Positions 7,286 through 15,705 of a DNA stretch of 64,000 nucleotides are shown in pieces. This stretch comes from Draconibacterium orientale. GTDB lineage: Bacteria > Bacteroidota > Bacteroidia > Bacteroidales > Prolixibacteraceae. Below the pieces are notes generated by a model. The model ran no database searches. It had not been told where the DNA came from and saw nothing but the letters and a program-made list of their open reading frames with translations. Position numbers and translations under genes: made by a program. The stretch is from positions 2,542,001-2,606,000 of the forward strand of contig NZ_CP007451.1 in NCBI RefSeq assembly GCF_000626635.1. The letters are read 5' to 3'. Numbering within the stretch: position 1 is the first letter of the stretch; every line of letters begins with the position of its first letter.

Positions 7286-8818
7286 TTAGGATTCAATATA
7301 ATGCATGGCCGCTTTTATGCCATCGGCAGCACTTGAAATAATTCCGCCGGCATATCCGCTGCCTTCGCCAACGATGTAAATATTTTCGAATCCTTCGCAC
7401 AAACTACTTTGGTCGCGAATTACCTGAACGGGCGATGATGTTTTGCTTTCGAAACCCAGCAAATGGCCATTTTCAAAACCGCGCATTTTACGAATAAAAT
7501 CCTGCAAGCCAACCTGCATCGATTCTACAACCGGTTTGGGTAACAGGTCCCATAGCGGAGCCGGTTTTAAACCCAGCGGGTAACTGGTTTCAAACTGCGA
7601 TCCTTTGCCCTTTTGTTTTAAGAAGTCATTAATGGAGCATGCCGGAGCTGCATAGCCTTCAGTAAATTGATAAAAACTCTCCTCCAGCTTTTGCAGGTTA
7701 TCGAGTGCTTCAACGGGCGAAACGGTTTTACCTGCTAGCTCATCGGGATGAATGGCAGCAACACAGGCTGCATTGGCAAAGTTGCCGTTGCGTTTGTAGT
7801 AGCTCATTCCGTTAACGATGTTGGTGTGTTCGTAAGCTGCTGCCGGAACGACCATGCCGCCCGGGCACATGCAAAACGAAAATACCGAATGTTTGCCGTC
7901 GGCTTGCGAAGTGAGGCGGTATTCGGCGGCTTTCACTCCTGGAAGTTGCGGCTTTCCCCATTGTGCCCGATTGATGGTTTCCTGTGTGTGTTCCATGCGG
8001 CTGCCAATGGCAAAATTCTTAGTGCGAAAAGGAATGCCTCTTCTGATTAGCATTTTATAGGACTCGAAAGCCGAATGGCCGGGAGCAACAAAAAGCGCAT
8101 CAGCCGGAAGATTACCTTTTGAGGTAACTACTTCTTTCACTTTTGAATTGACGATTACCACATCTTCCAGCATTGTCTCAAAAAGAAATTTGCCTCCGAG
8201 ATTTTCAAAAGCTTCGCGTAGGTTTTGCACTATTTTACGCAGGTTGTCAGTTCCCAAATGTGGGTGAGTCATGTATAAAATTTCTTCCGGCGCACCGGCT
8301 TCTACATAACTTTCAAGAATAAACTGTTTTTCTTTCGAAATGCGTTTCGAGCGCGATGTCAGTTTCCCGTCCGAGAAGGTTCCGGCGCCACCTTCGCCAA
8401 AAGCGTAATTATTTTGGGCGTTGAAAGTTCCGGTTCGCTCGAAGTTTGAAATGGCTTTTCCACGCGTTGATACATCTGATCCGCGTTCAATCAGCGTAAC
8501 ATCAAAACCGGCTTTTTGCAGCACAAAAGCGTTAAAAAAACCGGCCGGGCCGCTACCCACAACCACAATTTTTTTATTGCTTTTTTTATAGGGAATTTCC
8601 AGTTTCTCTTTTTCAACTTGTTCATCTCCTTTCAATTCCGGCGATGTTACAACAGCTTTTACCAACCAGTGGATATTCGATTTATTCCGTGCATCCAGAC
8701 TTTTCGTTTCCAATTCGTACGAAAAGTTTTTAATCCTCAGAGTTTTGGCAATTCGGCTCTGCAGCAAATCTGCACTATAATTGGTAGGTAGTTTTAGCGA
8801 AACTGATTTTGTTCCCAT
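7286..8818 (-). CDS. FAD-dependent oxidoreductase, COG2509-type
   Basis: A 510-aa flavoprotein. After an N-terminal ~90-residue domain (SVSLKLPTNYSADLLQSRIA), the dinucleotide-binding motif VVVGSGPAGFFNAFVLQKAG binds FAD, and the family blocks YAFGEGGAGTFSDGKLTSR and GEGSGYAGGIISSAADG (second FAD contact, near the C-terminus) follow. These belong to a widespread but uncharacterised family of predicted NAD(P)/FAD-dependent dehydrogenases. The frame is open for 19 more codons upstream, but the ATG at 8818 is preferred because the family starts there and a promoter element sits 20 nt before it. Substrate unknown. Confidence 0.85.
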   Translation of the reverse strand: MGTKSVSLKLPTNYSADLLQSRIAKTLRIKNFSYELETKSLDARNKSNIHWLVKAVVTSPELKGDEQVEKEKLEIPYKKSNKKIVVVGSGPAGFFNAFVLQKAGFDVTLIERGSDVSTRGKAISNFERTGTFNAQNNYAFGEGGAGTFSDGKLTSRSKRISKEKQFILESYVEAGAPEEILYMTHPHLGTDNLRKIVQNLREAFENLGGKFLFETMLEDVVIVNSKVKEVVTSKGNLPADALFVAPGHSAFESYKMLIRRGIPFRTKNFAIGSRMEHTQETINRAQWGKPQLPGVKAAEYRLTSQADGKHSVFSFCMCPGGMVVPAAAYEHTNIVNGMSYYKRNGNFANAACVAAIHPDELAGKTVSPVEALDNLQKLEESFYQFTEGYAAPACSINDFLKQKGKGSQFETSYPLGLKPAPLWDLLPKPVVESMQVGLQDFIRKMRGFENGHLLGFESKTSSPVQVIRDQSSLCEGFENIYIVGEGSGYAGGIISSAADGIKAAMHYIES

Positions 8819-8837
8819 GTACTGAAATATTAGAAGC

Positions 8838-8845
8838 CAAAAATA
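8838..8845 (-). promoter_or_regulatory. -7 promoter element TATTTTTG for the FAD oxidoreductase
   Basis: Minus-strand TAnnTTTG match 20 nt upstream of the chosen ATG at 8818; supports that start. Confidence 0.5.
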
Positions 8846-9114
8846 CGGAAAGATTACAGGTTTCTGAACAGCCATTTCAAAAAAACAAAAATTCGTTGTA
8901 ACGTATCATAAAGTTGTGCGTCACATAATCGAAACAAAGCAGGCGAGCTTCATCGTCAGAAAACAAAAAACGTACAGAACTATTTTTTTACATGCGAAAA
9001 AGGGTTGTTCATCGAAAAAAAACTGAGGGTAAACCTTTTTTTCATCAACTTTAAATTGAAAACAAAAAATCGACGGCTTTTAATAGCCGGATAAACAGAA
9101 AACAAGTTCAAGCC

Positions 9115-9840
9115 ATGATTAGTCTAAACAATGTTCACAAGTCGTATGTAACGGGCAGTAACTCGTTGCATGTATTAAAAGGAATCGACCTTGAAATTAA
9201 CACCGGAGAGTTCGTCTCCATTATGGGGTCATCAGGTTCCGGGAAATCAACTTTGCTAAATATCCTTGGAATTTTGGATAATTACGATGAAGGATCGTAT
9301 TATCTGAACGGATCGCTGGTAAAAGACATGTCGGAAAAGAAGGCAGCCAAACTTCGAAATGAATTGGTAGGTTTTGTATTTCAGTCGTTTAACCTGATTT
9401 CATTTAAAAATGCTTTGGAAAATGTGGCGCTTCCGCTGTATTACCAGGGCGTAAGTCGTAAAAAGCGAAACAAAATTGCAGAGGAATACCTCGATAAAGT
9501 TGGTTTGCTGGATTGGGCAACACACTTGCCCAGCGAAATGTCGGGCGGACAAAAGCAACGTGTTGCAATCGCTCGTTCGCTCATTTCTCAGCCAAAAATT
9601 ATTTTTGCCGACGAGCCAACCGGTGCACTCGACACCAGCACTTCGTACGAGGTAATGGATATTCTGAAAGAAATTAACAACGATGGTATTACAGTTATTC
9701 TGGTAACACACGAGCATGATATTGCTTCGATGACCCAGAAAATTGTGCGATTGAAAGATGGCCATATTGATGAGATCATTAAAAACGGCGAATTGAAAAA
9801 CTTTCAGCATCAGTACGCCAAAGAACTGGAAACAGCCTGA
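9115..9840 (+). CDS. ABC transporter ATP-binding protein (MacB/LolD type)
   Basis: A 241-aa nucleotide-binding subunit: Walker A GSSGSGKST (residues 38-46), Q-loop FVFQSFNL, signature MSGGQKQR, Walker B IIFADEPTGALD and switch histidine in VTHEHD. The family powers MacB- or LolCDE-like mechanotransmission transporters that do not move substrate through the membrane core but drive periplasmic export. It is the first gene of a five-gene run: ATPase, two MacB-type permeases, HlyD-type adaptor, TolC-type channel. Upstream of it are 240 bp with no clear TAnnTTTG element. Confidence 0.93.
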   Translation: MISLNNVHKSYVTGSNSLHVLKGIDLEINTGEFVSIMGSSGSGKSTLLNILGILDNYDEGSYYLNGSLVKDMSEKKAAKLRNELVGFVFQSFNLISFKNALENVALPLYYQGVSRKKRNKIAEEYLDKVGLLDWATHLPSEMSGGQKQRVAIARSLISQPKIIFADEPTGALDTSTSYEVMDILKEINNDGITVILVTHEHDIASMTQKIVRLKDGHIDEIIKNGELKNFQHQYAKELETA

Positions 9841-9876
9841 TTCAGTTAACAGTCTCAGTTTTCAGTCGCAGCAGGC

Positions 9877-9914
9877 ACTTTTGCCTTTTTACTTTTCACT
9901 TTTCACTTTTAACT
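9877..9914 (+). repeat. Short ACTTTT-type tandem tract
   Basis: Between the ATPase and first permease genes, CTTTT words recur every 7-9 nt (TTGCC, ACTTTTC, ACTTTTC, ACTTTTA). A similar tract precedes the ThDP gene near 54951-54980. Role unknown; no hairpin is formed. Confidence 0.35.
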
Positions 9915-9924
9915 TGAAATTATC

Positions 9925-11187
9925 ATGTTCGATATTGATAAATGGCAGGAGATCTTTGCCACCATCAAAAAAAATAAAATGCGCACTTTCCTTACCGGAT
10001 TTAGCGTAGCCTGGGGAATTTTCATGTTAATGATTCTTTTGGGAGCCGGTAATGGATTAAGCAACGGCGTGTCGGAAAATTTTATGCGCGATGCCGTTAA
10101 TGCCATGTGGTTGTGGAGTGGCCGCACCAGTATTCCGTACAAAGGCATGCAGGAAAACAGGGAAATCCGCTTTACCAATGCCGATTACGATATCCTGAAA
10201 GACCTGGAAGGAATTGAGCACACCTCGGGCCGTTATTATATTGGCGGAAATCTCTTCTCGTATGGAAATGAATACGGCGAGTATTCAGCTATAACCTGTC
10301 ATCCTGATTTAAAAGATGTGGAGTCGATTGAAATTGTAGAAGGTCGTTTTGTGAACCAGGTTGATATCGATCAGACCCGAAAATCGGTAGTGCTGGGAAA
10401 AGACATTTACGATGCGCTTTTTAACGGAAAAGAGGCCATTGGCGAATATGTTCGTGTAAATAACATTCCGTTTAAAGTGGTTGGAATTTGCACTGAGGGC
10501 GGTGGCACTCGTCACCGAAATGCCTACATTCCGGTTACTACCGGGCAAAAAGTATTTAACGGATCAAATCGCCTGCACAACTTTGCCTTAACCATTAACG
10601 CCGAAACACTGGAAGAAAGCCAGGCCATTGAAAACCGTGTTCGGGAGAGACTGGCCCGTAAACATAAATTTGATGCTACCGATGAATCGGCCATGGGATC
10701 GTACAATAAACTGGAGGATGTTATTCAAACCATGAAGCTGTTCCAGGCTATCGATATTTTTATCTGGATAATTGGTATCGGAACCCTGATTGCCGGAGTG
10801 GTTGGAGTAAGCAATATTATGCTGATTGTGGTAAAAGAACGTACCAAGGAAATTGGTATCCGTAAAGCCATTGGTGCCAGTCCTGCCTCAGTAATCGGAC
10901 TGATTCTTTTGGAAGCTGTAATGATCACAACCATCGCCGGATACATCGGCCTTGTGTTGGGAACCGGGCTGATGGAAGGCCTGAACTTTATTGTGGAGAA
11001 ACAATTTGAAGCCTCGGCAGCAACCAACGGCGGCAACGGCGAAACCTTGTTCCGCAACCCTACGGTTGATTTGGGAATTGCCCTATTGGCCACATTATTA
11101 CTGGTGGTTGCCGGTGCCATTGCCGGGTATATTCCGGCAAAGCGAGCTGCAAAAATCAAACCTATTGAAGCCTTGCGCGACGAATAA
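9925..11187 (+). CDS. MacB-type ABC permease (first of two)
   Basis: A 420-aa permease with the MacB layout: N-terminal amphipathic/TM segment (RTFLTGFSVAWGIFMLMILL, residues ~20-40), a large periplasmic MacB_PCD domain (~45-265), then three TM helices of the FtsX domain (IWIIGIGTLIAGVVGVSNIM, and the last two near residues 330-410) ending in PAKRAAKIKPIEALRDE, the typical FtsX C-terminus. Its closest relative in the window is the next gene, with the same start MFD-D-W and same end, so the pair probably arose by duplication and works as a heterodimer with the ATPase. Confidence 0.92.
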   Translation: MFDIDKWQEIFATIKKNKMRTFLTGFSVAWGIFMLMILLGAGNGLSNGVSENFMRDAVNAMWLWSGRTSIPYKGMQENREIRFTNADYDILKDLEGIEHTSGRYYIGGNLFSYGNEYGEYSAITCHPDLKDVESIEIVEGRFVNQVDIDQTRKSVVLGKDIYDALFNGKEAIGEYVRVNNIPFKVVGICTEGGGTRHRNAYIPVTTGQKVFNGSNRLHNFALTINAETLEESQAIENRVRERLARKHKFDATDESAMGSYNKLEDVIQTMKLFQAIDIFIWIIGIGTLIAGVVGVSNIMLIVVKERTKEIGIRKAIGASPASVIGLILLEAVMITTIAGYIGLVLGTGLMEGLNFIVEKQFEASAATNGGNGETLFRNPTVDLGIALLATLLLVVAGAIAGYIPAKRAAKIKPIEALRDE

Positions 11188-11220
11188 CTCTGAACTTTAA
11201 ACTTTAAACTCGAAACTAAA

Positions 11221-12492
11221 ATGTTCGACTTAGACCTTTGGAAAGAAATATTAAGCGCTTTAAAGAAAAACCGGATGCGCAGTTTTATGACCGCTTTCGG
11301 TGTGTTCTGGGGAATATTTATGCTGATAATTATGTCGGGAGCCGGCCGTGCCCTTGAAAACGGGGTGATGGACGGAATTAAAGCTTTCGCATCCAATTCA
11401 GCATTCTTCTGGACCGAGCGCACCAGCAAACCCTATAAAGGATTTCAACGCGGGCGACGCTGGAACTACAAAAACACAGATATTGAATACATAAAAGCCA
11501 ACATCAGCGATATTGAATACTTGTCGCCACGATTGTTCGGACCAAGCAGCGGAGGTGGTGATAATGTAATTCGCGGTAAAAAAACAGGCGCCTTTAATAT
11601 TTATGGCGATTATCCCGAGTTTTTCAAAATCGATCCGTGGACACCGCTGCAGGGACGACTGATCAATACCATCGATATCCAGCATTCGCGAAAAGTGGTG
11701 AATATTGGTGAACGCGTAGTGGAAGTGATGTTCGATACGGATGAAGATCCGATTGGCGAATACCTGAAAATTAACGGCGTTTACTTTCAGGTGGTTGGTG
11801 TGGTAAAAGGCGAAACCCGCGTAAATATTGGCGGAGGCCGGAAAAATGAAACCATAATAATGCCGTTCACTACCATGCAAAAAACCTTTAATATGGGCGA
11901 CGATGTGCATTTCTTCTCGGTAACCTCGCAACCCGGTATTCCTGTAAGTAAAGTTGAGGCCCGCTTAATGGAGCTGTTGAAAGAACGCCACAGTGTAGCA
12001 CCCGACGATCAACAGGCTGTTGGTTCATTCAATATTGAAGTGGAATGGAAAAAGTACATGGGCCTTTTTACCGGCATTCAGCTATTAACCTGGATTGTGG
12101 GAATTGGAACCTTGCTGGCCGGAGTAATTGGCGTAAGTAATATTATGCTGGTAATTATTAAAGAACGCACACAGGAAATTGGTATTCAGCGGGCCATTGG
12201 CGCCACACCCGGAAAAGTGATTCTGCACATTGTTGCCGAAAGTGTTTTCCTTACAGTTATTGCCGGATACATTGGGCTGGCGCTGGGAGTAGGATTGCTC
12301 GAACTGCTGAATATGGTACTGGAAATGAATGCCGGAAGTGGCGATGATATTTTCTTCCGCCATCCGGAGATCAGTTTTAAAATGGCCGTTGGAGCGCTTT
12401 CAGTACTGGTAGTTTCCGGAATATTTGCAGGGTTAATCCCGGCACGTCGGGCGGTAAGTATTAAACCTATTGATGCGTTGCGCGACGAGTAA
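11221..12492 (+). CDS. MacB-type ABC permease (second of two)
   Basis: A 423-aa paralogue of the preceding permease: N-terminal TM (RSFMTAFGVFWGIFMLIIM), periplasmic domain to about residue 270, FtsX domain with LLTWIVGIGTLLAGVIGVSN and C-terminus IPARRAVSIKPIDALRDE. The 33-nt gap to the first permease has a short ACTTTAA-rich tract. The two subunits would form the membrane dimer that couples ATP hydrolysis to the adaptor and outer-membrane channel encoded next. The exported compound (drug, lipoprotein, peptide) cannot be told from sequence. Confidence 0.92.
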   Translation: MFDLDLWKEILSALKKNRMRSFMTAFGVFWGIFMLIIMSGAGRALENGVMDGIKAFASNSAFFWTERTSKPYKGFQRGRRWNYKNTDIEYIKANISDIEYLSPRLFGPSSGGGDNVIRGKKTGAFNIYGDYPEFFKIDPWTPLQGRLINTIDIQHSRKVVNIGERVVEVMFDTDEDPIGEYLKINGVYFQVVGVVKGETRVNIGGGRKNETIIMPFTTMQKTFNMGDDVHFFSVTSQPGIPVSKVEARLMELLKERHSVAPDDQQAVGSFNIEVEWKKYMGLFTGIQLLTWIVGIGTLLAGVIGVSNIMLVIIKERTQEIGIQRAIGATPGKVILHIVAESVFLTVIAGYIGLALGVGLLELLNMVLEMNAGSGDDIFFRHPEISFKMAVGALSVLVVSGIFAGLIPARRAVSIKPIDALRDE

Positions 12493-12535
12493 AAAATGCG
12501 GGATTGGGAGTTGAATTCACCGCCTATCTCCACTG

Positions 12536-12602
12536 CGTTCCGATTGTCTCCGTCAGCTGACGGAGGACAGGAGCGACGAAGAAGCGACAGGGGGTAAAAA
12601 AG
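12536..12602. repeat. Palindromic dispersed repeat, copy 2
   Basis: Reverse-orientation copy of 4634-4699 with one clear substitution in the right arm and a one-base length change in the terminal A/T run. It contains the same 18-bp palindrome. It sits in the gap between the permease and adaptor genes and may fold in the operon mRNA. Confidence 0.75.
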
Positions 12603-12798
12603 TTGAGTCTGAAAAAGAAAAATAAAATTGAATCAAAACAATAACAAAAAACAATGAAAAAACGCTCTGCACTTTGCGCTTTGCGTTTTGCAAAAACAAA
12701 CTAGCCATGAAACGAGCCAACCGAAAAAGTAAGCTAAAAACTGGTAATTAATTTGGCGAGTTACATCGAGTGCAATTGAAAACAAAAAACATAACGAG

Positions 12799-13929
12799 AT
12801 GAAAAAAGTATTTAGAATTTTAGGAGTTGTAGTATTGGTAGCAATATTTGGAGGAACACTTTTCTTCCTGTACAACAAATCGAAAAAGAAAACTGATTAT
12901 TTCGAGAACAAGAATCCGTTTTATAGCGATGTAGTAATGAAAACGGTTGCTACCGGTTCGGTGGTGCCGCGTTTTGAAATTGAGATCGTTCCGCAGGTTT
13001 CAGGAATTATTGATGAATTGTTTGTTGAAGCCGGCGATAAAATTACAAAAGGCCAGGTGGTTGCACGCATCAAAATTATTCCTGACATGGTAACACTGAA
13101 CTCGGCTGAAACCCGTGTTAACCGTGCGAAGATTGGTTTTGAAGATGCCCAGATTGATTACGATCGTCAGCAGAAATTATTTGATAAAGAAGTGATCTCG
13201 TACGAAGAATTTAAAGCGGCAAAAGTGGCCTACGATTCAGCAAGGGAAGAACTGACTGCTGCCGAAAATAATCTGGAATTAATTAAAAATGGTGTAACAA
13301 AAAAGGCTGCAACGGCTACTAATACGCTGGTGCGCTCAACCATTAATGGAATGGTGCTGGATGTTCCGGTTGAAGAAGGTAATTCGGTAATTCAGGCCAA
13401 CACCTTTAACGCAGGAACTACCATTGCATCGGTTGCCGATATGAGCGATATGATATTTGAAGGAAATGTGGATGAAACCGAAGTTGGGAAAATTCGCGAA
13501 GGAATGCCAATTGAACTGGAAATTGGTGCTATCGATAAAGAAAAATTTGCTGCCGTTCTTGAATATATTTCACCCAAAGGAGTGGAGGAGAACGGTGCCA
13601 TTCAGTTTGAAATTAAAGCAAATGTAAAACTGAAAGAAGGCCAGTTTATCCGCGCCGGATACAGTGCAAATGCCAATATCGTTCTGGAGCGCAAAGATAA
13701 TGTGATGGTTATTTCCGAAGGATTGCTTCAGTTTGAAAACGACTCGTCGTTTGTGGAGGTGAATGTAGGTTCGGCCGAAGAGCCAAACTACGAAAAACGT
13801 TGGGTACACACTGGCTTGTCTGATGGGATAAATATTGAAATTACTGAAGGATTGAAAGCCGACGATAAAGTAAAAGGCGAAAAGATCGATCCGAAGAAAG
13901 TTCAGGAAACACAAGCCAATAATGGTTAA
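12799..13929 (+). CDS. Periplasmic adaptor protein (HlyD/MacA family)
   Basis: A 376-aa membrane-fusion protein. One N-terminal TM anchor (residues ~4-26), then the split lipoyl domain (VVPRFEIEIVPQVSGIIDEL and, after the hairpin, STINGMVLDVPVEEGNSV), an alpha-helical coiled hairpin (~95-165) and beta-barrel/membrane-proximal domains. It links the inner-membrane permeases to the TolC-like channel encoded next. A 306-bp gap separates it from the second permease, so it might also have its own promoter, although none of the TAnnTTTG type was seen. MacA-like in length and order. Confidence 0.9.
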   Translation: MKKVFRILGVVVLVAIFGGTLFFLYNKSKKKTDYFENKNPFYSDVVMKTVATGSVVPRFEIEIVPQVSGIIDELFVEAGDKITKGQVVARIKIIPDMVTLNSAETRVNRAKIGFEDAQIDYDRQQKLFDKEVISYEEFKAAKVAYDSAREELTAAENNLELIKNGVTKKAATATNTLVRSTINGMVLDVPVEEGNSVIQANTFNAGTTIASVADMSDMIFEGNVDETEVGKIREGMPIELEIGAIDKEKFAAVLEYISPKGVEENGAIQFEIKANVKLKEGQFIRAGYSANANIVLERKDNVMVISEGLLQFENDSSFVEVNVGSAEEPNYEKRWVHTGLSDGINIEITEGLKADDKVKGEKIDPKKVQETQANNG

Positions 13930-13984
13930 CAATAGGTAATTCACATTGCTTTATGTAAATTAGTGGCAAAACAAAAAACAATAC

Positions 13985-15343
13985 ATGATGAAGAATCTTT
14001 TAACCTTATTTTTAGGAATAGTACTGTCGGCAGGAGCCGTTAACCTGCAGGCGCAAAACGTCTGGGATTTGCAATCCTGTTTCGATTACGCCATCGAAAA
14101 CAACCTTCAGGTAAAACGACAGGAGATAAATACACGATACAACGAAACGCTGGTTAAGCAGGCAAAAGATGATAAGCTGCCGAACCTGAACGGCCAGGTG
14201 AATAATAACTATAATTATGGGCGTTCGCTTACCAATGAGAATGTTTATACAAATAGTAATTCGGTAGGGATATCGGGGAGTTTGTCGACCAATATGACAT
14301 TGTTCAACGGTATGATTTTAACCAACACGGTAAAAATGCGAGAGCTTGACTTACAAGCAACAATGGCCGATCTGCAAAAAACAAAAGACGATATCATGTT
14401 GGGGATTGCAGCCGAATATCTCGAAATTCTTTTTGCGCAGGAAGTGCAACTGGTTGCCGAAGCTACCATTGAAGTTACCAAACAGCAGATTGAGCGTACT
14501 CGTCAGCTTGTTGATGCGGGAAGTGAAGCACGAGGCGCCTTGTTGGAAATTGAGGCGCAGCTGGCGCGCGAAGAGTTAGATTTGGTAAATGCACAAAACC
14601 GGGTTCAGTTGGCTTATCTTAATTTATACCAGTTTTTGGAGTTGCCCATGGCCGAAAGTTTTACCATTGAAAAGCCATCGTTACCCGAAATTAAGGCCAA
14701 TCTAACCATGATAAATGCCTACGACGTGTTTAGCACTGCCATTAACGTGCGTCCCGAAATAAAAGCGGCTCAGTTGCGCGTTGAAAGTGCCATGAAACAG
14801 TTGGAAATAACAAAAGGTAACCGTTATCCGACTCTATCGCTTGGTGGCAATTATTACACCGACTATAGTGATGCGAACAAGATCTATGATTTTAGTACAG
14901 GGCAAAGTTTTGGTAAGGTGCCATTTGGAGATCAGATTAAGAATAATAGAAGATATGGATTTGGTTTTTCTTTAAACATTCCGATATTCAATCGTTTCCA
15001 GGTGAAGAACAATATTTCGAATTCGGAGTTGCAAATAGCCGATTACGAGTATCAGTTGCAACAAAGCCGCAATGTTTTACGCCGAGACATTGAGCAGGTA
15101 TATACCAATGCACTGGCTGCTTTTAACCGTTACATTTCTACCGATAAAGCAGTGGCTTCAATGAAAGAAGCTTTTCGTTACACCGAAGAAAAGTTTAATG
15201 TGGGAATGATCAACTCGGTAGAATACAACCAGAGTAAAACAAACCTGACCAATGCTCAGTCGGATTTAATACAGGCAAAATACGAATATATTTTCCGCAC
15301 GAAAATACTTGATTTCTACAACGGTGTACCAATCACCTTGTAG
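13985..15343 (+). CDS. TolC-family outer-membrane efflux protein
   Basis: A 452-aa protein with a signal peptide (residues 1-23, cleavage after LQAQ) and two OEP repeats of long coiled-coil helices with short beta strands (VWDLQSCFDYAIENNLQVKR in the first; SLGGNYYTDYSD opening the second). It forms the trimeric outer-membrane and periplasmic tunnel of a tripartite exporter. Last gene of the export operon, closed by a strong terminator at 15372. Confidence 0.92.
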   Translation: MMKNLLTLFLGIVLSAGAVNLQAQNVWDLQSCFDYAIENNLQVKRQEINTRYNETLVKQAKDDKLPNLNGQVNNNYNYGRSLTNENVYTNSNSVGISGSLSTNMTLFNGMILTNTVKMRELDLQATMADLQKTKDDIMLGIAAEYLEILFAQEVQLVAEATIEVTKQQIERTRQLVDAGSEARGALLEIEAQLAREELDLVNAQNRVQLAYLNLYQFLELPMAESFTIEKPSLPEIKANLTMINAYDVFSTAINVRPEIKAAQLRVESAMKQLEITKGNRYPTLSLGGNYYTDYSDANKIYDFSTGQSFGKVPFGDQIKNNRRYGFGFSLNIPIFNRFQVKNNISNSELQIADYEYQLQQSRNVLRRDIEQVYTNALAAFNRYISTDKAVASMKEAFRYTEEKFNVGMINSVEYNQSKTNLTNAQSDLIQAKYEYIFRTKILDFYNGVPITL

Positions 15344-15371
15344 CAAATCTTGCTTGAACATTGTTTTTTGT

Positions 15372-15402
15372 GCCCCTGACTGAAAAGTCAGGGGCTTTTT
15401 AT
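15372..15402 (+). terminator. Terminator of the export operon
   Basis: Perfect 10-bp stem GCCCCTGACT / AGTCAGGGGC with a GAAA tetraloop and T-tract, 29 nt after the TolC-like stop. Confidence 0.95.
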
Positions 15403-15650
15403 TTGTTCGCTAACACAGAAATACCCAAAGTTTTTGAACCACATTAGGAACATAGAACACATTAGACTTTCCTTCTCTGTGGCGCTCGGTGTTTTCTCTG
15501 TGGTATATTATCCCGCAAAGGCGCGAACCCGTCATTTGAATGCTCTTTCTAAAATCAGAAATCGTTAATCATCATTCGAAATTCATCATTCATCCAGTTG
15601 TATTTATTCTTTTGCTCAAACGCATTGCAGTCACTTTGTGGTTCTAACAA
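15403..15650. other. Gene-free gap with low-complexity intergenic words
   Basis: No gene seen. The text contains near-repeats such as CTCTGTGG twice (15475-15505), AACACATTAG/AACATAGAAC words and TCATCATTC words, an intergenic style seen elsewhere in the window. No hairpin or promoter was found before 15657. Confidence 0.4.
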
Positions 15651-15656
15651 TTTAAA

Positions 15657-15664
15657 TATCTTTG
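15657..15664 (+). promoter_or_regulatory. -7 promoter element TATCTTTG for the DUF5916 gene
   Basis: Perfect TAnnTTTG match 41 nt before the ATG at 15706. It lies inside the open frame upstream of that ATG and so argues for the later start. Confidence 0.65.
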
Positions 15665-15705
15665 TCTTTAACTTATTATACCTAAATCAATTAAAGCTGT
15701 TTCTT